The notes below the pieces were generated by a model, which made no database searches, had not been told where the DNA came from, and saw only the letters and a program-made list of their open reading frames with translations. The translations under genes and the position numbers were made by a program. Shown in pieces: positions 1-10,786 of a stretch of DNA of 64,000 nucleotides. Where the stretch lies: assembly GCA_942490775.1 (NCBI GenBank), contig CALNYL010000009.1:124001-188000 (forward strand). The letters are read 5' to 3'. Position 1 is the stretch's first letter; each line of letters starts with the position of its first letter. This DNA is from UBA6489 sp942490775 (GTDB lineage Bacteria > Patescibacteriota > Gracilibacteria > BD1-5 > UBA6164).

Positions 1-494
1 CCATCTGTCCAATTTAGTGCATTAAATATAAATACATACCAAATAACTGTGAATACAAAAGGGACTAAGTAGATAGTTTTTCATAGTGCTTCAAAATTAT
101 ATGCTTCTAGGTTTATTATTCATCCAAATATATTGCTTACATATCATATTTTTATAAATGTTATTCATATTGTTGCTCATGTTATTATTTGAAAAATGAG
201 TCTCCATTTTGCACTTACATTTAGTATGTCGTCAAAAAAGCTAATGATTGTTACTAGTAGACCGAAGAGCCATATGTAGTAGAGTTTTTGATTGTGTTCT
301 ATAAAAAAATAGCTTATTATAAAGAATGTTATAAAGAAGATTATTCATGTGCTGTATGGTATTGGTTTTCTTTTTTTATTGTATTTTTTGGGGTTGTCTA
401 GGATTTTTAATCTATAAAATATTCTTTGTATTAGTTTTATTAGGACAAAGGATAGTATTATGGATAAGATAAATGGTATAAATAGTTTTTGCAT
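1..494 (-). CDS. WecA/TagO/MraY-family glycosyl-1-phosphate transferase (3' part outside window)
   Basis: Integral membrane enzyme that would transfer a sugar-1-phosphate onto undecaprenyl phosphate, the first lipid-linked step of surface polymer synthesis. The visible 164 residues start MQKLF with a membrane helix. They then carry the family blocks DNPKKYNKKRKPIPY (cytosolic loop), FFDDILN (the Asp-Asp motif that binds Mg2+) and NALNWTDG at the window edge. Several family glycines are encoded by TGA. The rest of the protein lies beyond position 1, so the C-terminal His motif that would separate WecA, TagO and other subtypes cannot be seen. The family is secure; the substrate is not. Confidence 0.85.
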
Positions 495-544
495 TTCGTT
501 TTTTTTGTTACATAGTTAGACCTCTATCTTGCCCTAAAGAATAC

Positions 545-592
545 ACTTCGTAAAATTCTTTCCCCTTTGGATGGAAAAGAGGCTACAATTTC
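545..592 (+). repeat. Dispersed hairpin repeat, copy 1 (GGCTACAAT family)
   Basis: Contains CTTTCCCCTTTGGATGG, then AAAAGAGGCTACAATTT. The upstream flank from about 521 (CCTCTATCTTGC...CTTCG) also matches copy 2 at 11685. This is the only copy oriented opposite to both neighbouring genes. Confidence 0.6.
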
Positions 593-669
593 TTTTACTT
601 TCTTAATTTTATTTAGTTTTTTAAAATAAACAAATTTTTTATAGATTCCTGAGTTTGTAGGAATGACTG

Positions 670-1479
670 TTATCCAGAGGCTATACAGAGTCCTATTATT
701 TCTCTTATTCAGGCTTTTCTTAGGGCTTCACTGATTTCGTTTATTGTACTTCAGGTTGAGGTTATATCATCTATTAAGATTAATTTAATCTTTTTGTCTA
801 GTCTGTCCACCTGTTTTTTATTTACTTTAAAAGCATCTTTCAAATTTATCAATCTATCTTCTCTTGATAATTTGCTTTGTTGTCTAGTATTTCTAATTCT
901 TTTTATAAGTTTCGTGCTTACTTTTATTCAGGTAATTTTTCATATATTTTTGGCTAATAGTTCGCTATGGTTGTATCATCTGGAGAATTTTCTAAAAAAG
1001 TACATAGGTACTGGTACTAGTAGATATTTATCTTTAGTTTCTTTGTTTAATTTATTCAAAGGGTTAAAATCTTCTATTGACAGATTCGGTTCATTAATTT
1101 TATTTTTCTGTGAAGCGGTTTTATTATTTTTTAAGATAATCTCATTCTTATAGAATAGTTCTGATAAATAAATTGCAAAGTCTTCTAGTATATCTTTTCT
1201 AGAGTAGTATTTTGAGTGTTTTACTAGTCTTTTTATAACATTATTTTGATAGTGTGTTAGGATTATCATTTTATCGTAAAAGGCTGCTCTTTGGCAAGAT
1301 TTATGTTTATGAACTGCAAAATTGTCACTGTGTGTTTTACATGCATAGCAACAGACTTTATATTTTTTTATTTTTCAAAGACATTCTGGACATAAAAAGT
1401 GTCATTCTTTGTTGCAAGAATAACACTTTTTAGGTGATATGATGTCTTTAAGTAGTTTTATAAGTTTCATTTCAAACAT
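670..1479 (-). CDS. comF: ComF family protein (double zinc finger + phosphoribosyltransferase fold)
   Basis: ComF proteins assist natural transformation. The N-terminus has Cys pairs typical of the ComF zinc ribbon (CYSC, then CPEC about 11 residues later, then CCYAC). The C-terminal half has the PRTase region: VPVPMYF, RGYNHSELLA with the Gly as TGA, and ILIDDITSTGST, the PRPP-binding loop. 269 residues from the ATG at 1479; a second in-frame ATG lies at 1470. The start overlaps the end of the DUF1653 gene, so the two are probably co-translated. ComEC is also encoded in this window (60846-62354), so parts of a DNA-uptake system are present. Confidence is high because both halves fit. Confidence 0.9.
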
Positions 1480-1699
1480 ATTTAAATCTAGGAGTATTTT
1501 TTCAGTCTATTTTTATATTTTCAAAAAACATTTCGTATGGTCTTACTAAAAAAGGGTCTTTTCATAGTTGTTCATATAGTTCTGGTGTTTCATATAGACA
1601 TTTGTAGATTACTAGTTTTTCTCTTGTTTCGCTGTGTAATGCTAGTCATAGTACTTCATAGAGTTTTCATTTATAGTGTTTGTAGATTCAGGTTTGCAT
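1448..1699 (-). CDS. DUF1653 domain protein
   Basis: 83 residues: MQTGIYKHYKGKLYEVLG, LALHSET, LVIYKCLYE, PFLVRPYEMFFE and a terminal DGKNTPRFKY. This matches the small DUF1653 family, whose pattern is Y.HYKG..Y.V...A.HSET...L.VY..LY and a conserved MF.E..... .PRF end. The biochemical role is unknown. It overlaps the upstream gene by 58 nt and the downstream comF start by 32 nt in different frames, which suggests tight translational coupling in a minus-strand operon. No membrane segment or signal peptide. Confidence 0.85.
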
Positions 1700-1992
1700 G
1701 GGTTAAATTTTTTAGAAAATATTGTATTGTCTATAAAGTCTCTTGCTTGTTCTTTTGAAAATGCATTTCCTGTTTTTATTTGTAATAGTCATTGATTTAT
1801 GCCTTTTATTTCTTCTGGGGTATAATCTTTTTTCATGTTTTTTATAGCTTTTGATGACAACATTTGGTACTTTTCTTCTAATCTTTTGCTTCTTTCTTTA
1901 TCAAGAAATAAAACTAAGTTTTTATATTCAATTTCTGTTCAATGTTCTTTTATAAATGATTTAGGGGGATTTTTTATAGTTATTGTAGACAT
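1642..1992 (-). CDS. Hypothetical protein, 116 residues
   Basis: Starts MSTITIKNPPKSF at the ATG at 1992 and ends at a TAG at 1642, inside the start of the DUF1653 frame. It is charged and predicted mostly helical: LFLDKERSKRLEEKYQML, then QIKTGNAFSKEQARDFI. The last phrase is vaguely reminiscent of small antitoxin C-termini, but I cannot assign a family. First gene of the minus-strand block 1992-670. Its frame contains three TGA codons read as Gly, which fits a real gene under this code. Confidence 0.55.
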
Positions 1993-2194
1993 AAAAATAT
2001 TATAAAGATATAACATAGTTTATTTATATCTAAGTTTTGATTTATTTCAAATGTTTTAATGAAATAAATAATTTGATTTTTTGAGTTAAAAGTATATATT
2101 AAGTATGCTTAGGTATTAATTTTGTTAGACAAGAGCTGAGAAAAACAGGATTTTTGTTTATTAGAAATGTCTAAGCGATATAAAGAGTACATTA

Positions 2195-2668
2195 ATGGCC
2201 TCTCTTTTTGTTTTTAAATATTTTTTCATGAATAACAATAAAGAAATAAATAAACTCATAAAAATATCAAAAAAAAATATATTTAGTACACTTAATAAGA
2301 AACAAATTAATAAAAAGTTTATTTCAAAGTTAGAAAAGGAGAGTCTCTTGAAGAAAAAAAGTGATTTAATTATGACACCAAAGAAAAAAGAAGAATTCAT
2401 AAAAAGCTTTTTAAAAAACTATATATTATTTAATCAAAAATTATATTTTGATTTATTTGAGGAAAAAGAAATTATTATAAGAAGACTAAAAGAAGGTATT
2501 ATTAGAATATGTTTAGAAAAAGAACAATATGATAGACTAAAAAGATTACACTTAATGTTTAATATTTTCTTACTACCTTTTAATGAATTTAATAAATCAA
2601 TTAAGAAATCTCGGAATAAACCAAAATACAGAGCGGTTCACCAAATTATTTATAATAGAAATTGATAA
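2195..2668 (+). CDS. Hypothetical Lys-rich helical protein, ~146-157 residues
   Basis: Frame from ATG 2195 or, more plausibly, ATG 2228 (MNNNKEINKLIK), ending in TGA-TAA with the TGA read as Gly. It is very rich in Lys, Asn and Ile with long predicted helices (KLEKESLLKKKSDLIM; KEEFIKSFLKNYIL; EKEIIIRRLKEGIIRICLEK). No signal peptide, no cysteine pattern and no family recognised. The next small gene starts 12 nt downstream, so the two are likely co-transcribed. Confidence 0.5.
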
Positions 2669-2679
2669 AGATAGCTTTA

Positions 2680-2838
2680 ATGGAGAATATAAAAATAACT
2701 CACATAAATCAAGAATATGTATGGTACATTCTTACTGATTTAGGTACAGATGATTTTCCTAGAAAATGTGAACACTTAATATTTAAAGAACTACTTTCTG
2801 AAAACAAATTAATTTTAGATAGAGATTTCTTCTATTAA
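2680..2838 (+). CDS. Hypothetical protein, 52 residues
   Basis: MENIKITHINQEYVWYILTD start, ending LILDRDFFY. It follows the previous gene by 12 nt. A TTG 18 nt further upstream, overlapping the previous stop, is an alternative start. It contains no TGA codon, so the recoding gives no support. No family recognised; the tight spacing is the main evidence. Confidence 0.4.
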   Translation: MENIKITHINQEYVWYILTDLGTDDFPRKCEHLIFKELLSENKLILDRDFFY

Positions 2839-2899
2839 TATACTTATATTACTTCATCAAATAAATTTAAAAACTTTTTATTTACTAATTTTTTATACT

Positions 2900-3988
2900 A
2901 TGAGAAAAATACTATTGTTAATTTGTTCAATAATCGGTCTAACTTTTATTTATATTCCAGTCAATGCTGAAAATACTATAGATTCAAATATCTCGGAAAA
3001 TAGCTTATATACAAATAAAATCAAAGAAATTGAAGAAAAAATATCAGAAATTGAAGAAGAAAACTCTGAAAAATACAAATTACTTATTGAAAAAATAGAA
3101 TTAAATCTAGAAATAAAAAATAATCTCATAGAAGATATTCACTTAGAAGACTGTGAATATTTACCAACAGAAAACTGTATGAAAAATGTTAACTGTGATT
3201 ATATTACTTGATATTTATGCTCCGTTGAAAATAAAAATGAAATAAACGAGATAGAAAAAGAAATTTATGAACTAGAAAAGGAGCTTTTAGAATATAAGGA
3301 CAAATATTACCAGAAATTGGAGGAAGAAGAAAAAACAGAAGAAGAAGAGATAAAAAGACAAGAGGAAGAAAAAATGAAAAGTAAAGCCTCAGAATATCAA
3401 AAAAAGTGAGATAAAGAGTATGAAAACTGAAATATGAAACAAGCTATAAAACACTATATAAGAGCTTGTTGAGTTTATCCAAATTATGAATGCTATTACT
3501 CACAATCAAAAACAAACTATGAATTAGCTAAATATTATGAGGAGAAATGATACCCAGATTTATTTGAAAAATCAATAAAGTCTTCTCTTGAAAATTTAGA
3601 TTTAGCTCTAGAAATAGCAGAAAATGAAGAACAAAAAATAAACATAGAAAATCTTACCAAAGATATTAATGAATATCTAGAACTAATTGAAAATAACAAA
3701 AAAATTGAACAAAATAATAAGTTAGAAGAATCTAAGACAGAAACAAAACAAGAAATAATAGAAGAAGATGAGAAAGCTAAAAAAATAGCTAAGCAAGAAG
3801 ATATAAATAAAAAAGCTGATAAGTTTTTATTAGCATTAGAAAAAATAGCTAATGATTACTCAGAAGAAGAAAAATTAAATTTCTATAAAAAAATAAATGT
3901 TATTTTGGAGACACTTAAAGAAAAAGTTAAAAATGAAGATAAAAAAGCAATTATAGAAGCACTAATTTTGAAATTAGCAGATAAATAA
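2900..3988 (+). CDS. Secreted coiled-coil/TPR-like protein
   Basis: 362 residues. Residues 1-23 form a signal peptide (MRKILLLICSIIGLTFIYIP...NAEN). Residues ~30-75 are a Glu/Lys coiled coil, and a CEYLPTENC...C patch (three Cys) follows. A second long coiled coil spans ~110-170. A TPR-like segment (GDKEYENGNMKQAIKHYIRA) has its glycines encoded by TGA, and a charged helical tail follows. Probably exported and acting in the cell envelope. The function is unknown. No operon partner is obvious beyond the small gene 12 nt downstream. Confidence 0.7.
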
Positions 3989-4000
3989 ACTTATAAAATT

Positions 4001-4171
4001 ATGAAAATCAAAGAATTAATAAAAATTTTAGAGACTTCTTATGATAAAGATGCTTTAGTTTCTATTCCCTCAATTGAAAATATTTGCTGTACTGAAAATA
4101 TTTGGTACGGTTTTGATGATTTATCAAATATAGAACTCTATGAGGTTTCTGAAAAATTTTTAAAAAGTTAG
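4001..4171 (+). CDS. Hypothetical protein, 56 residues
   Basis: MKIKELIKILETSYDKDALV start, with the middle SIENICCTENIWYGFDDLSN. It begins 12 nt after the secreted coiled-coil gene and ends 87 nt before the PAP2 gene, in the same direction. Soluble, acidic, with a Cys-Cys pair. No family recognised; called from an intact frame and spacing only. Confidence 0.4.
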   Translation: MKIKELIKILETSYDKDALVSIPSIENICCTENIWYGFDDLSNIELYEVSEKFLKS

Positions 4172-4258
4172 AATCTAGCAGATTATTTCCTAACAAAATT
4201 AAAAATAACATTGTAGTAAATCCTACTAAAAACATTATTCCTAACACCATCCTAAAAA

Positions 4259-4933
4259 ATGAAAAACTTCTTTCTCCAACTACTAAAAAACATAAAAAAT
4301 ATCTTTTGAGGTTATAATATTTTTTGGCATATTTTACTGATAATGCTGACTTTTATCCTAGTAATTACTAACTTTGATTGGAATTACTTTGTTTTTATGC
4401 ATGGTAGAGATATTCAAAACTGGTTTATCCCTGCGGTTATATTTGGCGGAATATGACCTTTTATAGTATCTTTTGTCCTTATGATTATGGGGAAGAAAAA
4501 GAAAAATCCACGATTATTTAAAATAGGGATAATTTTACTACAGTCTCTTATTTTGGCTATGTTGATTTCTGGGACTTATAAAGCTTTTACTGGTAGATTG
4601 CATCCGCCCCAAAGTTTTTTTCATGCAACTAATTTAGATGTCTTGTTAAATACTAGCCATAATTTCCGTTTTGGTTTTTGGAGGGGTGGAGTTTTTCGGG
4701 GATGGCCTTCTACTCATACTACTATTTCTTTTGCTTTTTCTATAGCTATTTATAGGCTATTTCCTAAAAATAAAAAGGTAAGATTTTTTGCTATTTTTTA
4801 TGCTTTTTATGTTGGTTTATGAGTTTCTGTAACTTCTATTCACTGGTTTTCAGAGTTTGTAGCTGGGGGGATTTTGGGAGGTGTTATTGGAAATGTGGTT
4901 TGAAGGAGTGGGGAGAAAGGAAAAGGGGCATAA
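4259..4933 (+). CDS. PAP2 family lipid/undecaprenyl-pyrophosphate-type phosphatase
   Basis: Membrane-embedded acid phosphatase. The three phosphatase motifs are visible: KAFTGRLHPP (residues ~119-128), GWPSTHTT (PSGH-like motif, with Thr-His) and SVTSIHWFSEFVAGG (the second catalytic His and Asp/Glu region). Five to six membrane helices surround them. 224 residues. The final Ala codon and the TAA stop lie inside the left terminal repeat of the adjacent insertion sequence (4926-4954), so the native C-terminus was probably replaced by the insertion. Substrate not determinable; recycling of undecaprenyl pyrophosphate is the usual role of such genes. Confidence 0.88.
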
Positions 4934-4967
4934 GATTAAAACCAGTGGAATAAGTTTGAAATAAGAT

Positions 4968-5009
4968 AAAAAAGTGATAAAATAATATAAATTATTTTAT
5001 CACTTTTTT
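4968..5009. terminator. Perfect A/T hairpin just inside the IS left end
   Basis: AAAAAAGTGATAAAATAAT and its reverse complement are separated by 4 nt and followed by a T run. It would stop transcription in either direction. Placed between the left terminal repeat and the first IS gene, it could prevent read-through from the PAP2 gene into the element. Confidence 0.7.
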
Positions 5010-5018
5010 AAAAACAAA

Positions 5019-5414
5019 ATGGAAGCAAATGCAATGAAAAAAATGTTAGATACATATTTAGTAAAAGAAATAAATGTTGAGAAATATGAACTTGATGAAA
5101 TAGAAGAGGAAGAAAATAGAGAAAAATATGCACCATTTTCATGATTAAAAAAGATATATTTAATAGAAAAAAATATTAAACCCAAATGATATGAAAAGAA
5201 TAAAAATATAATATCAAAAGGCTTTTATGATTATAAAAAATTAATAGAATTTCCAATTAATTTTAGAAGAGGAGTTGTATATGTAAAACAAAGAAAATGG
5301 TATGATACTAAAAACAATAAAGTAATAACAACTGATAATATTGAATATAAATGATCTAAGGCAATTGATGATTTAATTTTTTTTTACAGACATTGATCGA
5401 TACCTGAAAAGTAA
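5019..5414 (+). CDS. ISAon1-type transposase N-terminal-region protein
   Basis: 131 residues, starting MEANAMKKMLDTYLVKEINV and ending HGSIPEK with TAA. ISAon1-type elements encode a short N-terminal-region protein ahead of the DDE transposase. The size, the position and the acidic-then-basic layout (EEEENREKYAPFSGLKKIYL; RKWYDTKNNK) fit that role. The four in-frame TGA codons are read as Gly. The frame is intact although the downstream transposase is broken. Confidence 0.7.
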
Positions 5415-5997
5415 ATATTGAAGTTTGTTCATTATTCACAGGAATCAACTCAAAAACTATTACTTGATATATAAAAAAGAACTTTGAAAGAGAAAAATTA
5501 AAATGGTATTTCCCGCAGCAGTTCAAATAGTAGATAGATTTCATGTTATGAAAAATGTACTTGAAGATATGAACGCTTTAATTACAAAGAATAAAACAAA
5601 AATTAAAAAAGATTATTTAACAGAACAAGAACAAGCTAAAATTGATAGAAAACAACCTAAACATCAAAGGTATTGAAATTGAGAAACAGCAATGACTATA
5701 ATAACAAAATGTAGACATCAATTTGTTAAGAGAAGAAAACATTGGAATATAAATCAAGTTACCAGATGGAATATAATGGAATTAATACCTATGTTTTCAG
5801 AGATAGTGGCAATGTATAAAAAGGTAGAAGAAATATTTAATATTTATGATTTTTCGTCATGTAAAAAAATAGCAAAAAAAAGATTTGAAAGATGGTTTAT
5901 TTCTCTTACAAATCTTGATTTTATAACTGAATTACAGAATACTTGAAGAATGATTAAAAATCATTTTGATAATTTTAGCTTACTCCACTGGTTTTAA
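5411..5997 (+). pseudogene. ISAon1-like DDE transposase, frameshifted and truncated
   Basis: First frame (from about 5411): VNIEVCSLFTGINSKTITGY to KLKWYFP. The frame then shifts by one base near 5500-5510 into AAVQIVDRFHVMKNVLEDMN. It continues through RYGNGETAM, a KRRKHW basic stretch and NTGRMIKNHFDN, where intact relatives go on with the last catalytic region. Here the frame runs into the right terminal repeat and stops at 5997. So there is one frameshift and one C-terminal deletion. The mix of conserved family phrases in two frames is what identifies it. Confidence 0.75.
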
Positions 5998-5999
5998 TC

Positions 6000-6308
6000 T
6001 TATGCCCAATAATGTCCTGAGATTAGCTCATAATTATAATTTTTATCTTCATAAGTTGAGTCATCTATCTTCTTAAAAGAATTTAAATCTACTCATTTTA
6101 TTTCTATTAATTCTCAATTCATAGAAAAATAGTAAACATTATTTTTATCATAATATTTTATTGATCTTATTTCTCAAGTATAATCTTTAAAGGTTTCAGA
6201 GTCTACATCATCAAATAATAACTTCATATCTTCAATATTATTAAACCTATATAATTCACTATCTAACAAATATCATAAATAAAAGACTAACTTAAATTTT
6301 AAAAAAGT
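6000..6308 (-). other. In-frame 102-codon extension beyond the TAA of the pilin/LRR gene
   Basis: After the TAA at 6309-6311 the same frame stays open until a TAA supplied by the IS right repeat at 6000-6002. It contains four TGA codons that would read as Gly. The encoded text looks like real protein (RFNNIEDMKLLFDDVDSETF, IRSIKYYDKNNVYYFSMNGE). Probably the former C-terminal domain of the upstream gene, cut off by a nonsense mutation and then trimmed by the IS. It could also be a separate decayed gene. Confidence 0.55.
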
Positions 6309-7928
6309 TTATTGAATAGTAATATCTATGGTAGTACCATTTCATGCTACAGTCATAGAATATCATTCTGGTGTAATATTAGTTTGTGTTACAGAAGCAG
6401 AATTTTTATCAAAATAATTGTTTAAGTTTCATAATAAAGGATTATCATCCAGAATAAGCTCCTCCAAATTAGTAAGATTAACTAATCAACTTGGTAATGA
6501 ACTAAGATTATTACTGTCTAACCGTAATGCCTTCAAGTTAATTAAGTCCAAAGCCTCTTCTGGGATAGAAGAAAAAGAATTACCATAAAAATCTAAAATT
6601 TCCAGATTATTTAAATATCTTATTTCACTAGGAACACTAGATAGTCATAAGCCATAATTTTGTAGCATTATTCCATTACCCCACTGTATTATAGTAGTAC
6701 CTCAATCTACTTCAAAAGAATCATCTATTCTAGCTCAAGCAAAAGCAGTATTTAAATTATTTCTATTAGTTTCTGTCATATCTCCATATACCATTGGTGA
6801 GTTTTCACACTCATCTCAAAAGTATCAATCATTACATTTAAATCAACACTCTAATGTCCGTTTTACATAGGCTTGATTCTCTCCTGTTGGATTATCTACA
6901 TATGTTATATGTCCATTATCTGATGGTTTTGTTCAGTTATCACAAGAGTTTCATCCTCATACTGAAGCTGAGTCTCAAGTACAATAACCACTTACTCCTA
7001 AAATATTTTTAGAAATATTACAGGCTAAATACTCAGCTTCAGAAGATGGATTATTTAAATCAATATCAATATTAACTATTTTTCTAGTAAGAGAATCATA
7101 CTTATCAACATCTAAGACTCAACTATAAGCCTCTTGTAAATCACTTAACAACTGAACCTGAACACTAACATCATCTAAATAATCAAAAGATCAAGATTCA
7201 TAAACTACAATATTAGAGGGATTATAGTCAATGGTTCATCAATCAACTTTAAACTTAGAGTTCTCATAATTAGCAGGAAGATCTTGATAACCATGATAAA
7301 CAAACTTATTATCTGTTTTATAGTCCATAACATCAGTAATATTAAGGTCTGATGAAACAATTGAAGGAATAGCAAGAACATAAGATAATGTTCAGGTGCT
7401 AATCTTGGTTACCACTCAATTATAATTTCATTCTAAATAAGCATTAGCAATAGTCTCTCATGAAGCATAAGTTTCATTAATAAACAAACTAGGAATATTA
7501 ATAGCTACTTCTCTTTCAAAGGCAGTAGCAATCTCATATTTTTGTTTTCAATGAAGCCTAGAATAAGTATAGGGGGTTTGAGTTACAGGATCAACTATTT
7601 CTTTACTTAATTCATTAACACTATTAATAACAGAGTCTCAGATAGTTCACTGAGTCCAAACTTCAGCTCCACTAAAGGTAACTTCTCTTCAATCAGTTGG
7701 TACTGGAAAAAATCAAGTTTTTACAGCAAACATTTCTATTGATGTAGAAATACTTTTTATATCAGATTTCCTAACAGAATCTCTAGCTCTACTAGAGTAT
7801 CACTGAATTGACATAAATGAAATAGTTCAAAGTATAGATATTATAATTATAACCACTATTAGTTCTACTAGAGTGAAGGCTCTATTATATTTTCTTCCTT
7901 TTGAAAAAACACTATTAATATTTTTCAT
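6309..7928 (-). CDS. Pilin-like protein with leucine-rich repeats
   Basis: 539 residues. A class III / type IV-pilin-like N-terminus is present: a short basic leader, then FTLVELIVVIIIISILG, where Glu5 of the mature form and the hydrophobic helix are clear. Residues ~60-350 are Ser/Asn/Asp-rich with the Cys cluster CGFKCNDGYFGDEC. From about 430, leucine-rich repeats follow (LEILDFYGNSFSSIP, LKALRLDSNNLSSLP, LEELILDDNP). Probably a surface appendage or pseudopilus tip protein made by the type IV pilus machinery. A TAA at 6309 ends it although the frame continues for 102 codons, so the protein may be truncated. The combination of prepilin leader and LRR is unusual but has analogues in CPR genomes. 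Confidence 0.82.
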
Positions 7929-7964
7929 AAAATTTATATAAAATAATAAAATATTAAATTTAAA

Positions 7965-10577
7965 CTAAATCCCTAACCCCTTCTTCACAATCTCCTCAAC
8001 ATCAGCACTCAACTTTCAAACTCCTGCAATCCTCTTAAGTTCCTTTTTCATTAAATCACTTCTTACAGGCTCTAACTTTCTCCAATCAATCAAAAATTTA
8101 GCTAGTCTTGATGCTACAGTTGGATTTGCATTATTCAGTTCTATGGCTTTATCTGCTATAAACTTATATCACTCTCAATCTATAGAATGAAATCCTCTAA
8201 TATTTAAAGTGGCAAAAACAAAATACAATGCCCTAACCTTGTTAGGATTGTTTTTATCGAACTTCTTATGTGTCTCTAATTCTTTTATACCTTCTAGATC
8301 TGAATAAAGTGAATTAAACCTAAACCATTTATTAATTACAATACCATCATCTTTCCATTTTTCATAAAAATCATTTAAAGCCTCCTGTGTCTCTTCTGAT
8401 TTTATTTTGACCATGGATATAAAGGCTCACTGGGTATCTGTCATATTATTGGAATTTTTGTACTGATTATAGGCTAATGAAATTCATTTAGTATATGTTA
8501 GATAGTCTAGACATAAGTTTTTTAGTTTTCTGTCTCAGATATCACTAGTGTTTACTTCATATTTTTTAATTACATTTAGTTTATTATAAATACCTTCAAA
8601 TTTACTTTCTAAACTTTTTGCTAAATATTCTTTAAAATATTCTCTGACTTCATGTACTAAAACTGGATTTATATTTTTTCATATGTTGTCTATTAAAAAT
8701 GCTTCTGATGGCAACTCTAAAGATTCAGCTTTAAATTCATTATTTAATTTATCATCTTCAATTATATTTTTAAAGATATTTATTAAGTTTTCGTCTATAA
8801 TAATTTTTTCTTTGTCTACTTGATTTTCATTTACATTATGACTATAAATAGATTTCAGTAGGGTTTCTAGGAAATATTTTTGCACGATTTCAAATCTGTT
8901 AAATTCGTTAGTTTCGTATTTTATCAAGAATAAATAGTCTTCATGAGAATAGTTGTAGTTGAGTTTAACTGGTGCGGAAAAGTCTCTAAGTAGAGAAGGG
9001 ATAAGTTCAGAATCTATATTCTCAAAACTAAATTCTTCTTCAAACTTTGTTAAAGTTATGATTCAAGCTTCTACTTCTTTTCAGTCTTTTGAAAATAGTC
9101 AATATTTTATAGGTATTACAAAAGGTTTTTTATCTTTGGTTTCTGGCGTAGGTCTACAAGACTGTTTAAATTTAAGAGTATAGATTTTAGTTTCTGGGTT
9201 ATAAATAGACTTGACTTCAACTACTGGAGTTCCTGCTTGGTCATACCAGTTTTGAAACTGTAAACCATCAATTTTATTAGATTCAGTCATACATTTTAAA
9301 AAGTCTTCTGTGGTTACAGCTTGTCCATCATGTCTACTAAAATATAAATCCATTCCTTTTCTAAAACCTTCTTTTCAGAGTAGGGTTTTATACATTCCTA
9401 TTATTTCAGCTCATTTATTATAGACGGTTGATGTATAAAAATTGCTTATTTCTTCATAAAAAGATGGGCGAACTGGGTGAGTTATAGGTCAGGCATCCTC
9501 TTTAAATTGATGGTCTCTAAGGAGTTTTACATCTCATATTCTTTTTACTGTTCTAGAATACATATCGGCAATAAATTCAGAGTCTCTAAATACTGTTAAT
9601 CATTCTTTTAGGCTTAATTGAAACCAGTCTCTACAGGTTACCCTATTTCCTGTCCAGTTGTGAAAATATTCATGTGCTACAACTCTTTCTATATAAATGT
9701 AGTCATTGTCTGTAGCTGATTCAGGTGTTGCAAATATAACTTCAGAATTAAATACATTTAATCCCTTATTTTCCATTGCTCAATGATTGAAGTCGTCAAC
9801 TGCAACTATCATAAATAGTTCTAAATCATATTCTCTTCCAAATTTTTCTTCGTCCCATTTCATAGACTTTTTCAGAGAGTCCATGGCAAAATTGCATTTT
9901 GGTATATTATGGTTTTCTGTAAATATTCTTAGAGTAACTTTTTTACCTGACATGGTTGTAAATTTGTCTTCTATAAAATCTAGATTTCATGCTACTAGAG
10001 CAAAAATGTATGCTGGTTTTTTAAAAGGGTCTTCCCATTTTGTAAAATGTCTATTATTTTCTAAGTTTCATTTTTCTAGCAGGTTACCGTTTGAAAGTAA
10101 AACTGGGTAGTCTTTTTTTGAGGCTGTGATTTTTGTACTAAATTTGCTCATAATATCTGGTCTATCTAGGTAGTATGTCATCTTTCTAAAGCCTTCTGAT
10201 TCGCATTGTGTACAGAATTTTCATCCTGAGTAGTATAGTCATTCTAGACTGGTATTTTTCTTTGGAAATATTTTAGTGATTATTTTAAGTGAAAATTTGT
10301 CTAGTTCTCAAGCATCAAAAAAAAGCTTGTTTTCTTTTATTTCATATTTTTGCTTTTCTAGTTCTTTTCAGTTTAGGTAGATACTTAATAGTTCTAGCTG
10401 TTTTCAGTCAAGAGATAAAAGATTTTTTGTCTCTACGGATAATTTTGGATTTTTGTATAGTGTCATTTCATTGGTTACTATGACTTTGTCATCATAGAGG
10501 TCAAAGGTTAGGTCTATTTTTTCTACTAAAAAGTTAGAAGGGGTGTAATTTTTTAGATATATTGGTTGGTTTTTCAT
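7965..10577 (-). CDS. pepN: Aminopeptidase N, M1 family (E. coli PepN type)
   Basis: 870 residues, the normal length for alanyl aminopeptidase. Zinc metallopeptidase that removes N-terminal residues from peptides. Visible motifs: GAMENKGLN (substrate-binding GxMEN, first Gly as TGA), HEYFHNWTGNRVTCRDWFQL with the distal Glu in SLKEG (HExxH-18-E zinc site), then YSRTVKRIGD and RPSFYEEISNFYTSTVYNKG. The C-terminal helical domain runs to VEEIVKKGLGI. It follows the pilin gene's start by about 36 nt, so the two share direction and may share a transcript. Peptide catabolism is typical for these amino-acid-scavenging bacteria. Confidence 0.97.
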
Positions 10578-10786
10578 AGTGTTTTTAAATTTAATTTTAA
10601 ATATTTAAAGGTATTTTATAGGAAAAAGATACAAAAGCAATTTTTGATATTGAAAAAGTTAAATACAACTTTTTATTCTAATTATTACAGATAATACATA
10701 AATAGCTAAAATAAAAAGTTGCATTTATTTAAAATTAGTTATATAATAAACTTGTTTAAGATTAAAATATAAATAATAAAACAAAT

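Larger units (their letters stand above)
4926..6007 (+). mobile_element. Decayed ISAon1/ISL3-like insertion sequence with 29-bp terminal inverted repeats
   Basis: Left repeat 4926-4954 begins GGGCATAAGATTAAAACC. Right repeat 5979-6007 is its reverse complement with one mismatch in 29. Inside are a complete N-terminal-region ORF and a frameshifted, C-terminally truncated DDE transposase. The right repeat directly follows the truncated transposase, so the 3' part was lost by an internal deletion that kept the terminal repeat. UGA encodes Gly at conserved positions of the transposase (RYGNGET), so the element is adapted to this code. Both flanking genes (PAP2 and the extended pilin frame) take their stop codons from the repeats. 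Confidence 0.85.

Noticed and set aside
976..1269. 97-residue minus-strand ORF as a gene of its own
   Set aside because: It is the middle of comF; both ends are TGA codons read as Gly, and the ComF motifs continue across them.
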